Shown piece by piece: positions 8,892-18,824 of a DNA stretch of 64,000 bases. A program made the translations under genes and the position numbers. The notes under the pieces are model-generated. The model saw only the letters and a program-made list of their open reading frames with translations, did not search any database and had not been told where the DNA came from. Position 1 is the stretch's first letter. Every line of letters begins with the position of its first letter. The stretch is from Stakelama marina. GTDB lineage: Bacteria; Pseudomonadota; Alphaproteobacteria; Sphingomonadales; Sphingomonadaceae. Where the stretch lies: assembly GCF_018122655.1 (NCBI RefSeq), contig NZ_JAGRQC010000001.1:372001-436000 (forward strand). Direction: 5' to 3'.

Positions 8892-11800
8892 ATGCCGCAT
8901 TCCGGATTCGTGCCCCTTCACATCTTTTCGTCCTACACGATGCTCGACGGCGCCATCGAGCCGAAGGCGATCGCCAAGCTTGCTCGAGAGCTTGGTTTTC
9001 CCGCGGCCGCGCTGACCGATCGTAACGGGCTGTATGCGGCGATGGCGTTTTCCGACGCCTGCCGCGACGCGGGCGTGCAGCCGATCATCGGCACGATGCT
9101 GTCGGTTGCGCGGCCCGACATGCCCGACAAGGTCGAAGCGCCGCTCGACTGGCTTTTGTTGCTGGCGCAGGACGAAACCGGCTACGACAATCTATGCGCG
9201 CTGGTCAGCCGCGCGCATCTCGATCGACCGATCGAGCTTCCCGCGCATGTCGAGATGGACGCGCTGGAAGGCCGCACCGATGGCCTGATCGCGCTTACCG
9301 CCGGACGCGAGGGCGCGCTCGCCAAGCTGTTCGCCGAGGAACAGCAGGACGCCGCGCTCGCCTATGCCGACCGGTTGCAGGCGCTGTTCCCCGACCGGCT
9401 CTATATCGAGATCTGCCGCCGGCTCGATGAGACCGAGGGCAAGGCCGAACCGCACCTGCTCGACCTCGCCTATGACCGCGATCTGCCGATCGTCGGCACC
9501 AATCCGTGCTGTTTTTCGGACAAGGATTTTCACGAAGCGCACGACGCGATGCTGTGCATCGCCAATTCGAGCTACGTTGCCAGCGACGACCGCCCGAAAA
9601 GCTCGCCCGATGCTTGGATGAAGCCGGCGAGCGAGATGAAGATGCTGTTCGCCGACCTGCCAGAAGCGCTGGCGAACACGCTCGTCGTGGCGCAGCGCTG
9701 CGCGGTGGCGGCGCCGAAGCGCAAGCCGATCCTGCCGAGCCTTGCCGGCGATATCGAGGGCGAGGCACGCAAGCTGCGCGAGGATGCGCATGCCGGCCTT
9801 CTGAAGCGGCTGCGCAAGCTGGTCGCGATCGACGATCAGGATGGCGATGCCGCGCCGGTGGTGGAGGAAGCCGCGCTTTCCGACGCCGAGATAGAGGCGC
9901 GCTTTCCCGACTATTTCAAACGGCTCGATTACGAGCTGGGGATCATCAACCAGATGGGCTTCCCCGGCTATTTCCTGATCGTGGCCGACTTCATCAAATG
10001 GGCGAAGGACCATGACATTCCGGTGGGGCCGGGGCGTGGTTCGGGCGCGGGTTCCGCGGTGGCATGGGCATTGACGATCACCGATCTCGACCCGATCAAG
10101 CTTGGCCTGCTGTTCGAACGCTTCCTGAACCCGGAACGCGTTTCGATGCCCGACTTCGACATCGACTTCTGCGAAACGCGTCGCGGCGAAGTGATCCGCT
10201 ACGTGCAGGAAAAGTATGGCCGCGATCATGTCGCGCAGATCATCACCTTCGGTAAGCTGAAGGCGCGCGCGGTGCTGAAGGATACCGGCCGCGTGCTGCA
10301 GATGAGCTATGGCCAGGTCGACCGGCTTGCGAAGCTGGTGCCGAACCTGCCGGCCGACCCGTGGACGCTCGACCGCGCGCTCAACGGAGTCAGCGAACTC
10401 CATTCGGAATACAAGAACGATAGCGACGTTCGCTATCTGCTCGACCTCGCGATGAAGCTCGAGGGGCTGCCGCGGCACAGTTCGACGCACGCGGCGGGCG
10501 TGGTGATCGGCGATCGGCCGCTTGCCGAACTCGTGCCGCTCTACCGCGATCCGCGCTCGGACATGCCCGTCACGCAATTCGACATGAAATATGTCGAGGG
10601 CGCGGGGTTGGTGAAGTTCGACTTTCTCGGCCTGAAGACGCTTTCGGTTCTGAACATGGCGGTGCGCCTGCTCGCCAAGCGCGGGATCGAGGTCGATCTG
10701 GAGGCGCTGACCTGGGACGATGCCGGGGTGTACGAGCTTCTCCAGCGCGGCGACACGGTCGGCGTGTTCCAGCTCGAATCGGAGGGGATGCGGCGCACGC
10801 TGTCGGCGGTGCGGCCGACCAATTTCGGCGACATCATCGCGCTCGTCTCGCTCTATCGACCCGGCCCGATGGACAACATCCCGCTATTCGGTGCGCGCAA
10901 GAACGGGCGCGAACGGATCGAATATCCGCATCCGCTGCTCGAGCCGATCCTGAAGGAGACCTACGGGATCTTCGTCTATCAGGAACAGGTGATGCAGGCG
11001 GCGCAGATCCTCGCCGGATATTCGCTCGGCGGCGCGGATCTTCTGCGCCGCGCGATGGGCAAGAAGAAGCAGGAGGAGATGGACAAGCAGCGCGCGATTT
11101 TCGTCGCGGGCTGCGCCGAGCACAACCAGATCCCCGAGGCGAAGGCGAACGAACTGTTCGACTTGATCGACAAGTTCGCGGGCTATGGCTTCAACAAGAG
11201 CCACGCCGCCGCCTATGCGCTGCTCGCCTATCAGACCGCGTGGCTGAAGGCGCACCATCCGCACGAATTCTTCGCAGCGTCGATGAGCTACGACATGCAT
11301 CAGACGGACAAGCTTGCGATTTTCGTCGATGACATGAAGCGGCTCGACATCACGTGCGAGGGGCCGGACATCAATGCCAGCGAGGCGGAGTTTTCGGTCG
11401 AGGAAAGCGAAGACGGGCTCGCGGTGCGTTACGCGCTTGCGGCGCTGAAGGGCGTCGGCGAACGCGCGATGGAATTGCTCGTCGAGGAGCGTGAGGGCAA
11501 GGGGCGCTATCAGTCGCTCGACGATTTCGCGCGGCGCGTCGATCCGCGTCTGCTCAACAAGCGTCAGCTCGAAACCTTGGCTGCGGCGGGCGCCTTCGAT
11601 GCGGTCGATCCGAACCGTGCGGGCGTCCATGCCTGCGCCGAGACGCTGCTCGCCGTGGCCGCGCGGACGCATGAACAGCGCACCAGCGGGCAGGGCGGAC
11701 TGTTCGGCGAAGGTGGCGGTGCCGAACCGGCGATCCGCCCGCCGGGCGACGCACACTGGTCGCTGTCGCAGCGGATCGGGGCGGAGAAGGATGCTTTCGG

Positions 11801-12431
11801 CTTCTACTTTTCGGCGCACCCGCTCGACCGGTACGCGCATCTCGCCAATGTCCATCACGCTCGCCCGATCGCCGCACTGCCCGAGGCGGAGGTGCCCGAA
11901 GGCGGTCGGACGACGGCGACGCTGGCGGCGCTGATCGAGGATGCGCGCTGGCGCACATCGGCGCGCGGACGCAAATATATGATGGCGGGAATTTCGGACG
12001 CCAGCGGCCAGTGCGTCGCGACCTGTTTCGACGACGAAATCGCCAAGCGGCTGGAAGATACCGCGCGCGAGGGAGGCTGCGGTCTGCTGACCGTCGAACT
12101 CGACAAGCGGCCCGGTGAGGATACGCCGCGCGTGACCATCAAGGCGATCCAGCCCTTCGATCAGCTGGCGAGCAGCGCCAAGCTGGTGCTCGACCTGGCG
12201 ATTACCGATCCCGCCGTTCTGCCGACGCTCGCATCGCTGCTCGCGGATCAGCGCGGCGGTCAGGGGCAGGTCCGGCTGCACACCAAGATCGACCGCGGCG
12301 AAACCGAGATAGTGCTCGGTTGCGATTTTCGCATCGACGGAGAGCTTGCCGAGCGGATCGAGAATCTTCAAGGTGTCGAATGGGCGGTATTGAAGACCGC
12401 CGAAATAAGACGGCTGAGAGCCGCGGGATAG
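8892..12431 (+). CDS. dnaE: DNA polymerase III subunit alpha
   Basis: The 1179-residue replicative polymerase. Order of domains: PHP (about 1-270), C-family polymerase palm with the catalytic PDFDIDFCETRRGEVI (near 420), fingers with GVFQLESEGMRR and ARKNGRERIEYPHP, helix-hairpin-helix near 830, and an OB-fold near 1000. The length fits DnaE1. The PHP metal-binding motifs are lost: VPLHIFSSYTMLDGA stands where active PHP domains have H-x-H, and ALTDRNG where they have D-H. The domain is therefore probably structural and proofreading is left to a separate DnaQ. An acyl-CoA synthetase gene follows after 19 nt in the same direction. Confidence 0.97.
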   Translation: MPHSGFVPLHIFSSYTMLDGAIEPKAIAKLARELGFPAAALTDRNGLYAAMAFSDACRDAGVQPIIGTMLSVARPDMPDKVEAPLDWLLLLAQDETGYDNLCALVSRAHLDRPIELPAHVEMDALEGRTDGLIALTAGREGALAKLFAEEQQDAALAYADRLQALFPDRLYIEICRRLDETEGKAEPHLLDLAYDRDLPIVGTNPCCFSDKDFHEAHDAMLCIANSSYVASDDRPKSSPDAWMKPASEMKMLFADLPEALANTLVVAQRCAVAAPKRKPILPSLAGDIEGEARKLREDAHAGLLKRLRKLVAIDDQDGDAAPVVEEAALSDAEIEARFPDYFKRLDYELGIINQMGFPGYFLIVADFIKWAKDHDIPVGPGRGSGAGSAVAWALTITDLDPIKLGLLFERFLNPERVSMPDFDIDFCETRRGEVIRYVQEKYGRDHVAQIITFGKLKARAVLKDTGRVLQMSYGQVDRLAKLVPNLPADPWTLDRALNGVSELHSEYKNDSDVRYLLDLAMKLEGLPRHSSTHAAGVVIGDRPLAELVPLYRDPRSDMPVTQFDMKYVEGAGLVKFDFLGLKTLSVLNMAVRLLAKRGIEVDLEALTWDDAGVYELLQRGDTVGVFQLESEGMRRTLSAVRPTNFGDIIALVSLYRPGPMDNIPLFGARKNGRERIEYPHPLLEPILKETYGIFVYQEQVMQAAQILAGYSLGGADLLRRAMGKKKQEEMDKQRAIFVAGCAEHNQIPEAKANELFDLIDKFAGYGFNKSHAAAYALLAYQTAWLKAHHPHEFFAASMSYDMHQTDKLAIFVDDMKRLDITCEGPDINASEAEFSVEESEDGLAVRYALAALKGVGERAMELLVEEREGKGRYQSLDDFARRVDPRLLNKRQLETLAAAGAFDAVDPNRAGVHACAETLLAVAARTHEQRTSGQGGLFGEGGGAEPAIRPPGDAHWSLSQRIGAEKDAFGFYFSAHPLDRYAHLANVHHARPIAALPEAEVPEGGRTTATLAALIEDARWRTSARGRKYMMAGISDASGQCVATCFDDEIAKRLEDTAREGGCGLLTVELDKRPGEDTPRVTIKAIQPFDQLASSAKLVLDLAITDPAVLPTLASLLADQRGGQGQVRLHTKIDRGETEIVLGCDFRIDGELAERIENLQGVEWAVLKTAEIRRLRAAG

Positions 12432-12450
12432 AACGCCTTAGGAGAGCGCG

Positions 12451-14064
12451 ATGCTGGGAGGGATGCAGGATTTTGAACTCAGGGTACCGCGACTGATCGA
12501 ACATGCCGAGCGCGAGCACGGCAATCGCGAGATCGTGACGCACTGGGCCGACGGCACGCGCACGCGCACCGATTGGGCCGGGGTCGCGCGCGATGCGCGC
12601 AAGCTGGCGCAGGCGCTCGAACGGATGGGCGTGAAGCCCGGCGACCGGGTCGCGACGCTGGCGATGAACCATGCGCGCCACCTCGTCACCTGGTACGGTG
12701 CGATCGGGATGGGCGGCATCCTTCACACGATCAATCCGCGCCTGTTCGAGGATCAGCTCGAATTCATCGGCAACCATGCCGAAGACAAGGTGCTGATCTA
12801 CGACAAGATGTTTCAGCCGATCGTCGACAAGCTGAAATCGCGCTGGACAACCATCGAACATTACATCGTCTATGACCCCGGTTCGGAGACCGGGGCAGGC
12901 GGTGACGCCAGTTTCGAAAGCGTGATCGCGCGCGAGAGCGGCGACTATGCGTGGGTAGAGGGTGACGAGCGCGACCCGTGCATGCTCTGTTACACCAGCG
13001 GCACCACGGGTAACCCAAAGGGCGTACTCTATACGCACCGTTCGTCGCTGATCCATGCACTCGCCGAAATGCAGCCGTCGGTGTTCGACCTTTCCGCGCG
13101 CTCGGTTGCGCTGCCGGTGGTGCCGATGTTCCATGCGGTGGGCTGGGGCTTGCCCTTTGCCGGTCCGGCCGTTGGCATGAAGTTCGTATTTTCCGCCGTC
13201 AACGAGGCGAAGGTCCTGTGCGACCTGATGAACAGCGAGAAGGTCACGCACAGCGCGGGCGTGCCGACGGTTTGGTTCGCGATGTTCCAGCACATGGACG
13301 AAACCGGCGAGGAGCCGCAGCATCTGCAGGTCGTGACGATCGGTGGATCGGCCGCGCCGCGGTCGATGATCGAGCGGCTGATGAAGATGGGCATCCGAGT
13401 CAACCATGCCTGGGGCATGACCGAAACGTCGCCCATTGGTACGATCGGCGCGCGGTCGCCCGACTGGGACGATATGAGCTTTGACGAGCAGGTCGACGAG
13501 GTCTGCAAGCAGGGGCGTGTTCCCTTCGGCGTCGAGATGCGGATCGTCGATGACGATGGCAATGTCCTGCCGCGCGACGGAGAGAGTTCCGGGCGGTTGC
13601 AGGTTCGCGGGCCGTGGATCATCAAACGCTATTTCAAGGACGAGAGCGGCGACGCGCTGACCGACGATGGCTGGTTCGACACCGGCGACGTATCGGTGAT
13701 CCATCCGGACGGCACGATGCAGATCACCGACCGCGCGAAGGATGTGATCAAGTCGGGCGGCGAATGGATCAGTTCGGTCGAACTCGAAAATTGCGCGGTC
13801 GGCTGTCCGGGCGTGGCGGAGGCCGCGGCGGTCGGCGTCTATCACCCGAAATGGGAGGAACGGCCGATATTGCTAGTCGTGCGCAAGGGCGGCAGCGATG
13901 TTTCGGCGGATGAAATTCAGGAATATCTCGCGCAGCATGTCGCCAAATGGTGGCTGCCCGACGAGATTCATTTCGTCGATTCGCTGCCGCACACCGCGAC
14001 GGGCAAGCTGCTGAAGACCGCGATTCGCCAGCAGTATAAGGATTTCAAGCTCAGCGCCGCCTGA
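12451..14064 (+). CDS. medium/long-chain fatty acyl-CoA synthetase
   Basis: A 537-residue member of the ANL adenylate-forming family. The P-loop [18 protein letters not shown] (near 185), the A5 motif WGMTETSP (near 325), the A7/A8 motifs [11 protein letters not shown] and [20 protein letters not shown] (near 410-450) and the A10 lysine in [14 protein letters not shown] are all present. It activates a carboxylic acid, most likely a medium- or long-chain fatty acid, to the CoA thioester. Sphingomonads carry many paralogues and the exact chain length cannot be read. GAGAGCG upstream serves as ribosome-binding site. A strong terminator follows. Confidence 0.88.
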   Translation: MLGGMQDFELRVPRLIEHAEREHGNREIVTHWADGTRTRTDWAGVARDARKLAQALERMGVKPGDRVATLAMNHARHLVTWYGAIGMGGILHTINPRLFEDQLEFIGNHAEDKVLIYDKMFQPIVDKLKSRWTTIEHYIVYDPGSETGAGGDASFESVIARESGDYAWVEGDERDPCMLCYTSGTTGNPKGVLYTHRSSLIHALAEMQPSVFDLSARSVALPVVPMFHAVGWGLPFAGPAVGMKFVFSAVNEAKVLCDLMNSEKVTHSAGVPTVWFAMFQHMDETGEEPQHLQVVTIGGSAAPRSMIERLMKMGIRVNHAWGMTETSPIGTIGARSPDWDDMSFDEQVDEVCKQGRVPFGVEMRIVDDDGNVLPRDGESSGRLQVRGPWIIKRYFKDESGDALTDDGWFDTGDVSVIHPDGTMQITDRAKDVIKSGGEWISSVELENCAVGCPGVAEAAAVGVYHPKWEERPILLVVRKGGSDVSADEIQEYLAQHVAKWWLPDEIHFVDSLPHTATGKLLKTAIRQQYKDFKLSAA

Positions 14065-14090
14065 CGCGCACAAATCTGGTTAGGGGGAGG

Positions 14091-14126
14091 AGGCCCCGGC
14101 GGACATCGCGTCCGCCGGGGCCTTTA
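14091..14126 (+). terminator. intrinsic terminator after the acyl-CoA synthetase gene
   Basis: A perfect 14-bp GC-rich stem (14091-14104 pairing with 14110-14123, loop ATCGC) followed by a short TTTA on the plus strand. It separates the acyl-CoA synthetase gene from the convergent peptidase gene. On the minus strand no T-tract follows, so it mainly serves the plus strand. Confidence 0.8.
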
Positions 14127-14127
14127 C

Positions 14128-16746
14128 TCATTCGGCGGATAGCAGCGCCTGTCCGACCTCGTCCGAACGTGCCGACTTGATTCGCGCGCAGGCGCGGATG
14201 CGCTCGAGCGTCCGGTTGAAGCCGAGTTCGCCGACGCCGGCTTCCTTGATCCGCGGCCGCAGCGCCGTATCCAGCGCATTCGCCTGCTCGATCGAACAAC
14301 TGCCGCTGAACATGCCGGGAATGCGCAGCGCCGCGAAGATGCCCGCATCCTTGGCGATCTTGTCGAAATTGCCGATCATGTAATCGAGCGCGAGCTGCCG
14401 CGTATCGGCATTGCCGGCGATATCGCCGACCAGCGCCAGCCGTTCGGTGCGGCGGATGCGGGCATCGTCGAGGCTGGCGAGCAGCCATTTGGCGATGTCG
14501 GACTTGCCCGATCCGGCGACCGCGCCAAGTGCGGCCGAGCGGAACTGTCCGTCCTCGCTGTCGAGCGCCTTGTCGGCGAGCGACTTGGCATAGGCGAGGT
14601 CATTGTCGGCAACCAGCAGCGAAAGGCCGGTGCCGAGATAGGTCGGTGCCAACGCCTTTTCGTCGCCGCCCAGATATGCCTTCGTGGCGGTCTTGATCGT
14701 CGTGCGGACCGCATCGTCTTGCGCGGCTCCCGCGAGCAGCCCAACGACCTCGCGGCGCAGTTTCTGTTCGTCGGGCGTGTCGCCGGCTTGACCATTGGTC
14801 GCGGGATCGAATCCCAGCCGGTCGAGCAGCGGGCGATAGGTGTCGCCGATCAGCTTGCGATAGGCGGGCATGGCATTGTCGGGGATGATGCCGTGGCTGG
14901 CGAGATACCGGAAGCGATGGCCGTTATCGACCGCCACGTTCGAATCGGGGTTCTGCGCCGCCGCGCGGGTCAGTGCGATCAGCCGAGCAGGCCCGGCCTT
15001 GCCTGCCATGAACGATGCCCAGAGGCTGTCGTCGAGCGCGAGACCCTCACCGGGGACGAGACTGGGCGACGCCTTGATGAGCGCGTCCCAGTCGGCGGGG
15101 TCGAGCTGGAAGCGATAATATCCATTGCCACCCGCATTGGGCATGATTGCGCCGGTGCCCGGCAAGGCAATGTCCATCGGCTTGCCTTCGAGCAGCGAGC
15201 ATTTCTTCGTATCGGCACGGCGGATGCACAGCGGAATGGTCCACTGTTCGGGCGCCAGATCGGTGCCGAGATAGGAATAGCGCGATTGCGTCGCGACCAG
15301 CTTGCCGTCGTCATGGTGCAGCGTCACCACCGGCACGCCCTGCTGATCGACGAAGCTGCGCATCGCGGCCAGCACGCGCGGATCGCCCGCGGCATCGGCG
15401 AGCGACTGGAAGAACTGATCGGTCGTCGCATTGCCATAGGCATGGCGTTTCAGGTGCAGCCGCACGCCCTTCTGGAACTCGGCATCGCCCATATAGGCGG
15501 CGATCATCTTCACGACCTGCCCGCCCTTGCCATAGGTGATGGCGTCGAACGCGCTGTTGATGTCCGCGTCGCGCGTGATCTTCTGGTGGATCGGGCGGCC
15601 GGCCTTCAGCGCGTCGAGGTCCATTGCCCGGAAGGCTTCCTCGATCGCATTGGTGCCGATGTTGAGGTCGGGCCGCCATTCGTTGCCGATGCGGTAGCCC
15701 ATCCAGTTGGCAAAGCTTTCATTGAGCCAGATATCGTCCCACCATGCGGGCGTGACGAGGTCGCCGAACCATTGGTGCGACAGTTCATGCGCGACGACCA
15801 TGCCGAATTCCTGCTTCGCGCTGGTGGTCGGATCCTTGTCGAGGAGCAGAATGCCGTCGCCGTAAATATCCGCGCCGGCATTTTCCATCGCGCCCGGCAT
15901 GATCGGCGAACCGATCTGATCGAGCTTGGGAAAGGGGAAGCGTTCGCCGAAATATTTCTCGAGCAGATCGACGATCGGCCCCGTATTTTGCTTGGCGAAC
16001 CCCAGCTTGCCCTTATTCGCCTGCGTCGCGACGATGCGGATCGGCAGCGCGTCCGATCGATATTGCGTGGGCGCGGCCGAGGTGTCGGCGGTCAGGAACG
16101 GCCCGACGACAAAGGCGACCAGATAGGTCGGCAGCGGCTTGGTCGCCGCGAATTTGTGGCGGACGAGGTCGCCGACCTTGGTCGTGCCCGTCTGCGGTGC
16201 GTTGCTGATCGCGGTGAAGCCGGGCTTCGTCGTCAGGCTGACGGTAAAGGGTGTCTTGAAGCCGGGTTCGTCGAACGAGGGAAAGGCGGCGCGCGCGTCG
16301 ATCGATTCGAACTGCGTCCAGCTATACCATTGGTCGCCGACCTTCAGGTGATAGAGCCCCGCCGTGCCGGTAGCGAAATCGGCGTCATAATCGAACTTGA
16401 GCGTCACCTTGCCGGGTTTGACCGTGCGGCCGAAATCGAGCCGGTCGAGGCCGAGCGGGGTGATCTGCTTGAGCGTGACCGGAAAGGTCTTTCCCGCAAT
16501 CGTGGCGGTCGCTTTGGTCACGTTCAGGCTGCGGCCGCGCATATAGAGCATCGGCGTCGCCTTCTTGATCGTCACGTCGATTTCCGCGTGGCCGCTGAAC
16601 CGGTCGTGCGACGGCAGCACCGTCAGGTCGAGCCGATAGGCGGTCGGCGCGGCGGTGTCGGGCAGCTTGCCGGTGGGGACGGTGTCCTCGGCATGTGCCG
16701 CCACCGGCAGCAGGAAGGCGCAAAGGGCGATCAGATAGGCGCGCAA
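14128..16746 (-). CDS. M1-family metallo-aminopeptidase, exported
   Basis: An 872-residue zinc peptidase with a signal peptide (MRAYLIALCAFLLPVAAHA), so it acts in the periplasm or outside. The N-terminal beta domain is followed by the substrate motif PGAMENAG (near 275) and the zinc site HELSHQWFGDLVT ... WLNESFANW (HEXXH-18-E, near 310-335). A C-terminal ERAP1-like helical domain occupies roughly 540-870. It removes N-terminal residues from peptides, probably for nutrition. The start codon at 16746 opens the signal peptide, with a GGAGAGACC ribosome-binding region upstream. It reads in the same direction as the radical SAM gene 63 nt upstream. Confidence 0.93.
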   Translation of the reverse strand: MRAYLIALCAFLLPVAAHAEDTVPTGKLPDTAAPTAYRLDLTVLPSHDRFSGHAEIDVTIKKATPMLYMRGRSLNVTKATATIAGKTFPVTLKQITPLGLDRLDFGRTVKPGKVTLKFDYDADFATGTAGLYHLKVGDQWYSWTQFESIDARAAFPSFDEPGFKTPFTVSLTTKPGFTAISNAPQTGTTKVGDLVRHKFAATKPLPTYLVAFVVGPFLTADTSAAPTQYRSDALPIRIVATQANKGKLGFAKQNTGPIVDLLEKYFGERFPFPKLDQIGSPIMPGAMENAGADIYGDGILLLDKDPTTSAKQEFGMVVAHELSHQWFGDLVTPAWWDDIWLNESFANWMGYRIGNEWRPDLNIGTNAIEEAFRAMDLDALKAGRPIHQKITRDADINSAFDAITYGKGGQVVKMIAAYMGDAEFQKGVRLHLKRHAYGNATTDQFFQSLADAAGDPRVLAAMRSFVDQQGVPVVTLHHDDGKLVATQSRYSYLGTDLAPEQWTIPLCIRRADTKKCSLLEGKPMDIALPGTGAIMPNAGGNGYYRFQLDPADWDALIKASPSLVPGEGLALDDSLWASFMAGKAGPARLIALTRAAAQNPDSNVAVDNGHRFRYLASHGIIPDNAMPAYRKLIGDTYRPLLDRLGFDPATNGQAGDTPDEQKLRREVVGLLAGAAQDDAVRTTIKTATKAYLGGDEKALAPTYLGTGLSLLVADNDLAYAKSLADKALDSEDGQFRSAALGAVAGSGKSDIAKWLLASLDDARIRRTERLALVGDIAGNADTRQLALDYMIGNFDKIAKDAGIFAALRIPGMFSGSCSIEQANALDTALRPRIKEAGVGELGFNRTLERIRACARIKSARSDEVGQALLSAE

Positions 16747-16809
16747 GTCGGTCTCTCCTTGGAAGGGATGCGCCTTCCTAGTCGGTTATTTTGTTACAAG
16801 GCAAATGGT

Positions 16810-17883
16810 TCAGGCGAAGAGCTCGCCCTGAGCACCGGCCGGTGGGCGAAAGAGATCACGGCGCAGCTCGGCCCGGTCGCCGTTCAGGCCATATTTGCGA
16901 CAGGCCCTGGCAAAGCGCGTGCGGAGCAGGTCTGCCCATGGCCCTTGCCCGCGCATCCTGCTGAAGTAATCGGGATCGTTGTCGCGGTCGCCGCGCAGCG
17001 ACCGGATCGTTGTCATGACCTTCGCGGCCCGGTCGGGAAAATGCGTGTCGAGCCAGTCGCGGAACAGGGGAGCGACCTCGTGCGGCAGGCGAACGGGAAT
17101 GAAGAATGCCGCCCGCGCGCCGGCTTCGCTCGCGCGCTCCAGAATATGTTCGAGTTCGTGATCGGTCACCCAGGGGATGATCGGCGATACCGAAACGAAG
17201 GTCGGGACGCCGGCTTCGGCAAGCTTGCGCACCGCCAGCAACCGGCGTTCGGGATGCGGCGCGCGCGGCTCTATCGTATGCGCGATCCCGGGGTCGAGCG
17301 AGGTGACCGAGACCATCACCGCGGCGAGCCGCTCTGCCGCCATCGGCGCGATGATGTCGAGGTCGCGCAGCACGCGGTCGGACTTGGTCGTGATGGTCAG
17401 CGGATGCTTCGTTTCCGCAAGCACCTCGATACAGCTGCGCGTGACGCGCCATTCGCGCTCGATCGGCTGATAGGGGTCGGTGTTCGTGCCAAAGGCGATC
17501 GGCCGCACCTGATAGCCCGGTTTCGCGAGTTCCTTGCGCAAGAGCGCGGCGGCATCGGGCTTGGCGAACAACTTGGTTTCGAAGTCGAGTCCGGGCGACA
17601 GGTCGTGATAGGCATGGGTCGGACGCGCGAAGCAATAGATGCAGCCATGTTCGCAGCCGCGATACGGATTGATCGATCGGTCGAACCCGATGTCCGGCGA
17701 CCGGTTGCGGGTGATGATCGTCCTGGGCTGCTCGACCGCGACGCTGGTCCTCAGCTTCGGCGGCGCGCCGTCGATTTCATCGCGCGCGTCGAGCCAGTCG
17801 CCATCGACCTCTCGCTCCACCGAAGAAAAGCGCATGCTCTCCCTGTTCTGTGTCGCGCCGCGTCCGGGAAGTGATTTCGCCAT
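16810..17883 (-). CDS. PA0069-family radical SAM protein
   Basis: A 357-residue radical SAM protein. The Fe-S cluster motif CEHGCIYCFARP (near residue 78) and the preceding GFDRSINPYRGC identify the spore-photoproduct-lyase-like Rv2578c/PA0069 family, whose substrate is unknown. The barrel contains FGTNTDPYQPIE, TITTKSDRVLRDLDI and VSVTSLDPG. Some relatives stand next to DNA-repair genes; here the neighbours are a peptidase and a VOC protein, so context adds little. It is divergent from the VOC gene, with 53 nt between the starts. Confidence 0.85.
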   Translation of the reverse strand: MAKSLPGRGATQNRESMRFSSVEREVDGDWLDARDEIDGAPPKLRTSVAVEQPRTIITRNRSPDIGFDRSINPYRGCEHGCIYCFARPTHAYHDLSPGLDFETKLFAKPDAAALLRKELAKPGYQVRPIAFGTNTDPYQPIEREWRVTRSCIEVLAETKHPLTITTKSDRVLRDLDIIAPMAAERLAAVMVSVTSLDPGIAHTIEPRAPHPERRLLAVRKLAEAGVPTFVSVSPIIPWVTDHELEHILERASEAGARAAFFIPVRLPHEVAPLFRDWLDTHFPDRAAKVMTTIRSLRGDRDNDPDYFSRMRGQGPWADLLRTRFARACRKYGLNGDRAELRRDLFRPPAGAQGELFA

Positions 17884-17936
17884 TGCGCGATTATAGGCGA
17901 CGGTGTAGAACAGATCAAGAACATGAGGAGGCGGAA

Positions 17937-18290
17937 ATGGCGCGTTTGAACTATGTCGAACTGCCTGTGCGCGATGTGCCGGGGCTGAAGCAATTTTACG
18001 AGACCGCCTTCGGGTGGAGCCTTGCCGAATTCGGCCCCGATTATGCTGCGACGGTGACCGACGATGTCGATCTCGGTCTCAACGGAGATACCGGTCAATG
18101 GACCGCGCAGCTGCTGCCGGTGATAGAGGTCGATGATATCGAGGCTGCGCTGGAACAGGTTACCCGCGCCGGGGGCACGATCACCCTGCCGATCTTTTCC
18201 TTCCCCGGCGGACGGCGATTCCACTTTCGCGACCCGCACGGGCACGAACTCGGCGTCTGGATACGGTCGGGCGGGGACGGCGCCGGGTGA
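17937..18290 (+). CDS. VOC-family (glyoxalase/bleomycin-resistance fold) protein
   Basis: A 117-residue single VOC module pair: LNYVELPVRDVPGLKQFYETAFGW in the first half (shown here only as a family hallmark) and FHFRDPHGHELGVW in the second. The metal-binding positions of glyoxalase-like enzymes may be partly kept (the His in DPHGHE and the Glu after it), but the substrate is unknown. The ATG at 17937 follows a GAGGAGGCGG ribosome-binding site. An earlier in-frame start at 17850 would overlap the divergent radical SAM gene and is rejected. It is convergent with moaB, with 6 nt between them. Confidence 0.75.
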   Translation: MARLNYVELPVRDVPGLKQFYETAFGWSLAEFGPDYAATVTDDVDLGLNGDTGQWTAQLLPVIEVDDIEAALEQVTRAGGTITLPIFSFPGGRRFHFRDPHGHELGVWIRSGGDGAG

Positions 18291-18296
18291 GGGCGG

Positions 18297-18824
18297 TCAG
18301 CGTTCGCTGAGGCGCGGCATCAGCTCGACGAAGTTGCAGGGCTTGTGGCGGATATCGAGCTGATCCCTCAGAATGCCATCCCAGCCGTCTTTCACCGCGC
18401 CGGTCGATCCGGGCAGCGCGAAGATATAGGTGCCGCGCGCAACGCAGGCGCAGGCGCGCGATTGGATCGTCGAGGTGCCGATCTTGGCATAGCTGAGCCA
18501 GCGGAACAGCTCGCCGAACCCCTCGATTGCCTTGTCTTGTACGCGCGCAACGGCTTCTGGCGTGACATCGCGGCCGGTGACGCCCGTTCCGCCGGTGGTG
18601 ATGATACAATCGACCTCGGGATCGTCGATCCAGACATGCAGGTCCCCGACAATCGCATCGACATCGTCGCGCACGATGCGGCGGTCGGCAATGACATGGC
18701 CCGCGCCTTCGATCCGTTCGACGAGCGTGTCGCCCGACCGGTCGTCTTCCAGCGTGCGCGTGTCGGAAACGGTAAGTAGCGCGATCCGCACCGGGCGAAA
18801 CGCGATCGATTCGTCAATCGGCAC
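18297..18824 (-). CDS. moaB: molybdenum cofactor biosynthesis protein MoaB
   Basis: A 175-residue MoaB/MogA-family protein with the molybdopterin-binding signature [19 protein letters not shown] and the downstream [14 protein letters not shown]. MogA-type proteins adenylate molybdopterin before molybdate insertion; MoaB paralogues may do the same or be inactive, and sequence alone does not separate them. Its start overlaps the end of the lytic transglycosylase gene by 11 nt, so it is translated as the third cistron of the uracil-DNA glycosylase-like/transglycosylase/moaB operon. No other molybdenum cofactor gene is in the window. Confidence 0.9.
   Translation of the reverse strand: MPIDESIAFRPVRIALLTVSDTRTLEDDRSGDTLVERIEGAGHVIADRRIVRDDVDAIVGDLHVWIDDPEVDCIITTGGTGVTGRDVTPEAVARVQDKAIEGFGELFRWLSYAKIGTSTIQSRACACVARGTYIFALPGSTGAVKDGWDGILRDQLDIRHKPCNFVELMPRLSER

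Noticed and set aside
9192..12371. Long minus-strand frames opposite dnaE
   Set aside because: Both are antisense to conserved polymerase motifs and give low-complexity translations.
14719..17874. Open plus-strand frame of about 1050 codons
   Set aside because: It lies antisense to the M1 peptidase and the radical SAM gene and spans both. Its translation is low-complexity and His/Arg/Gly-rich with no motif. It is a shadow of codon bias in GC-rich DNA.
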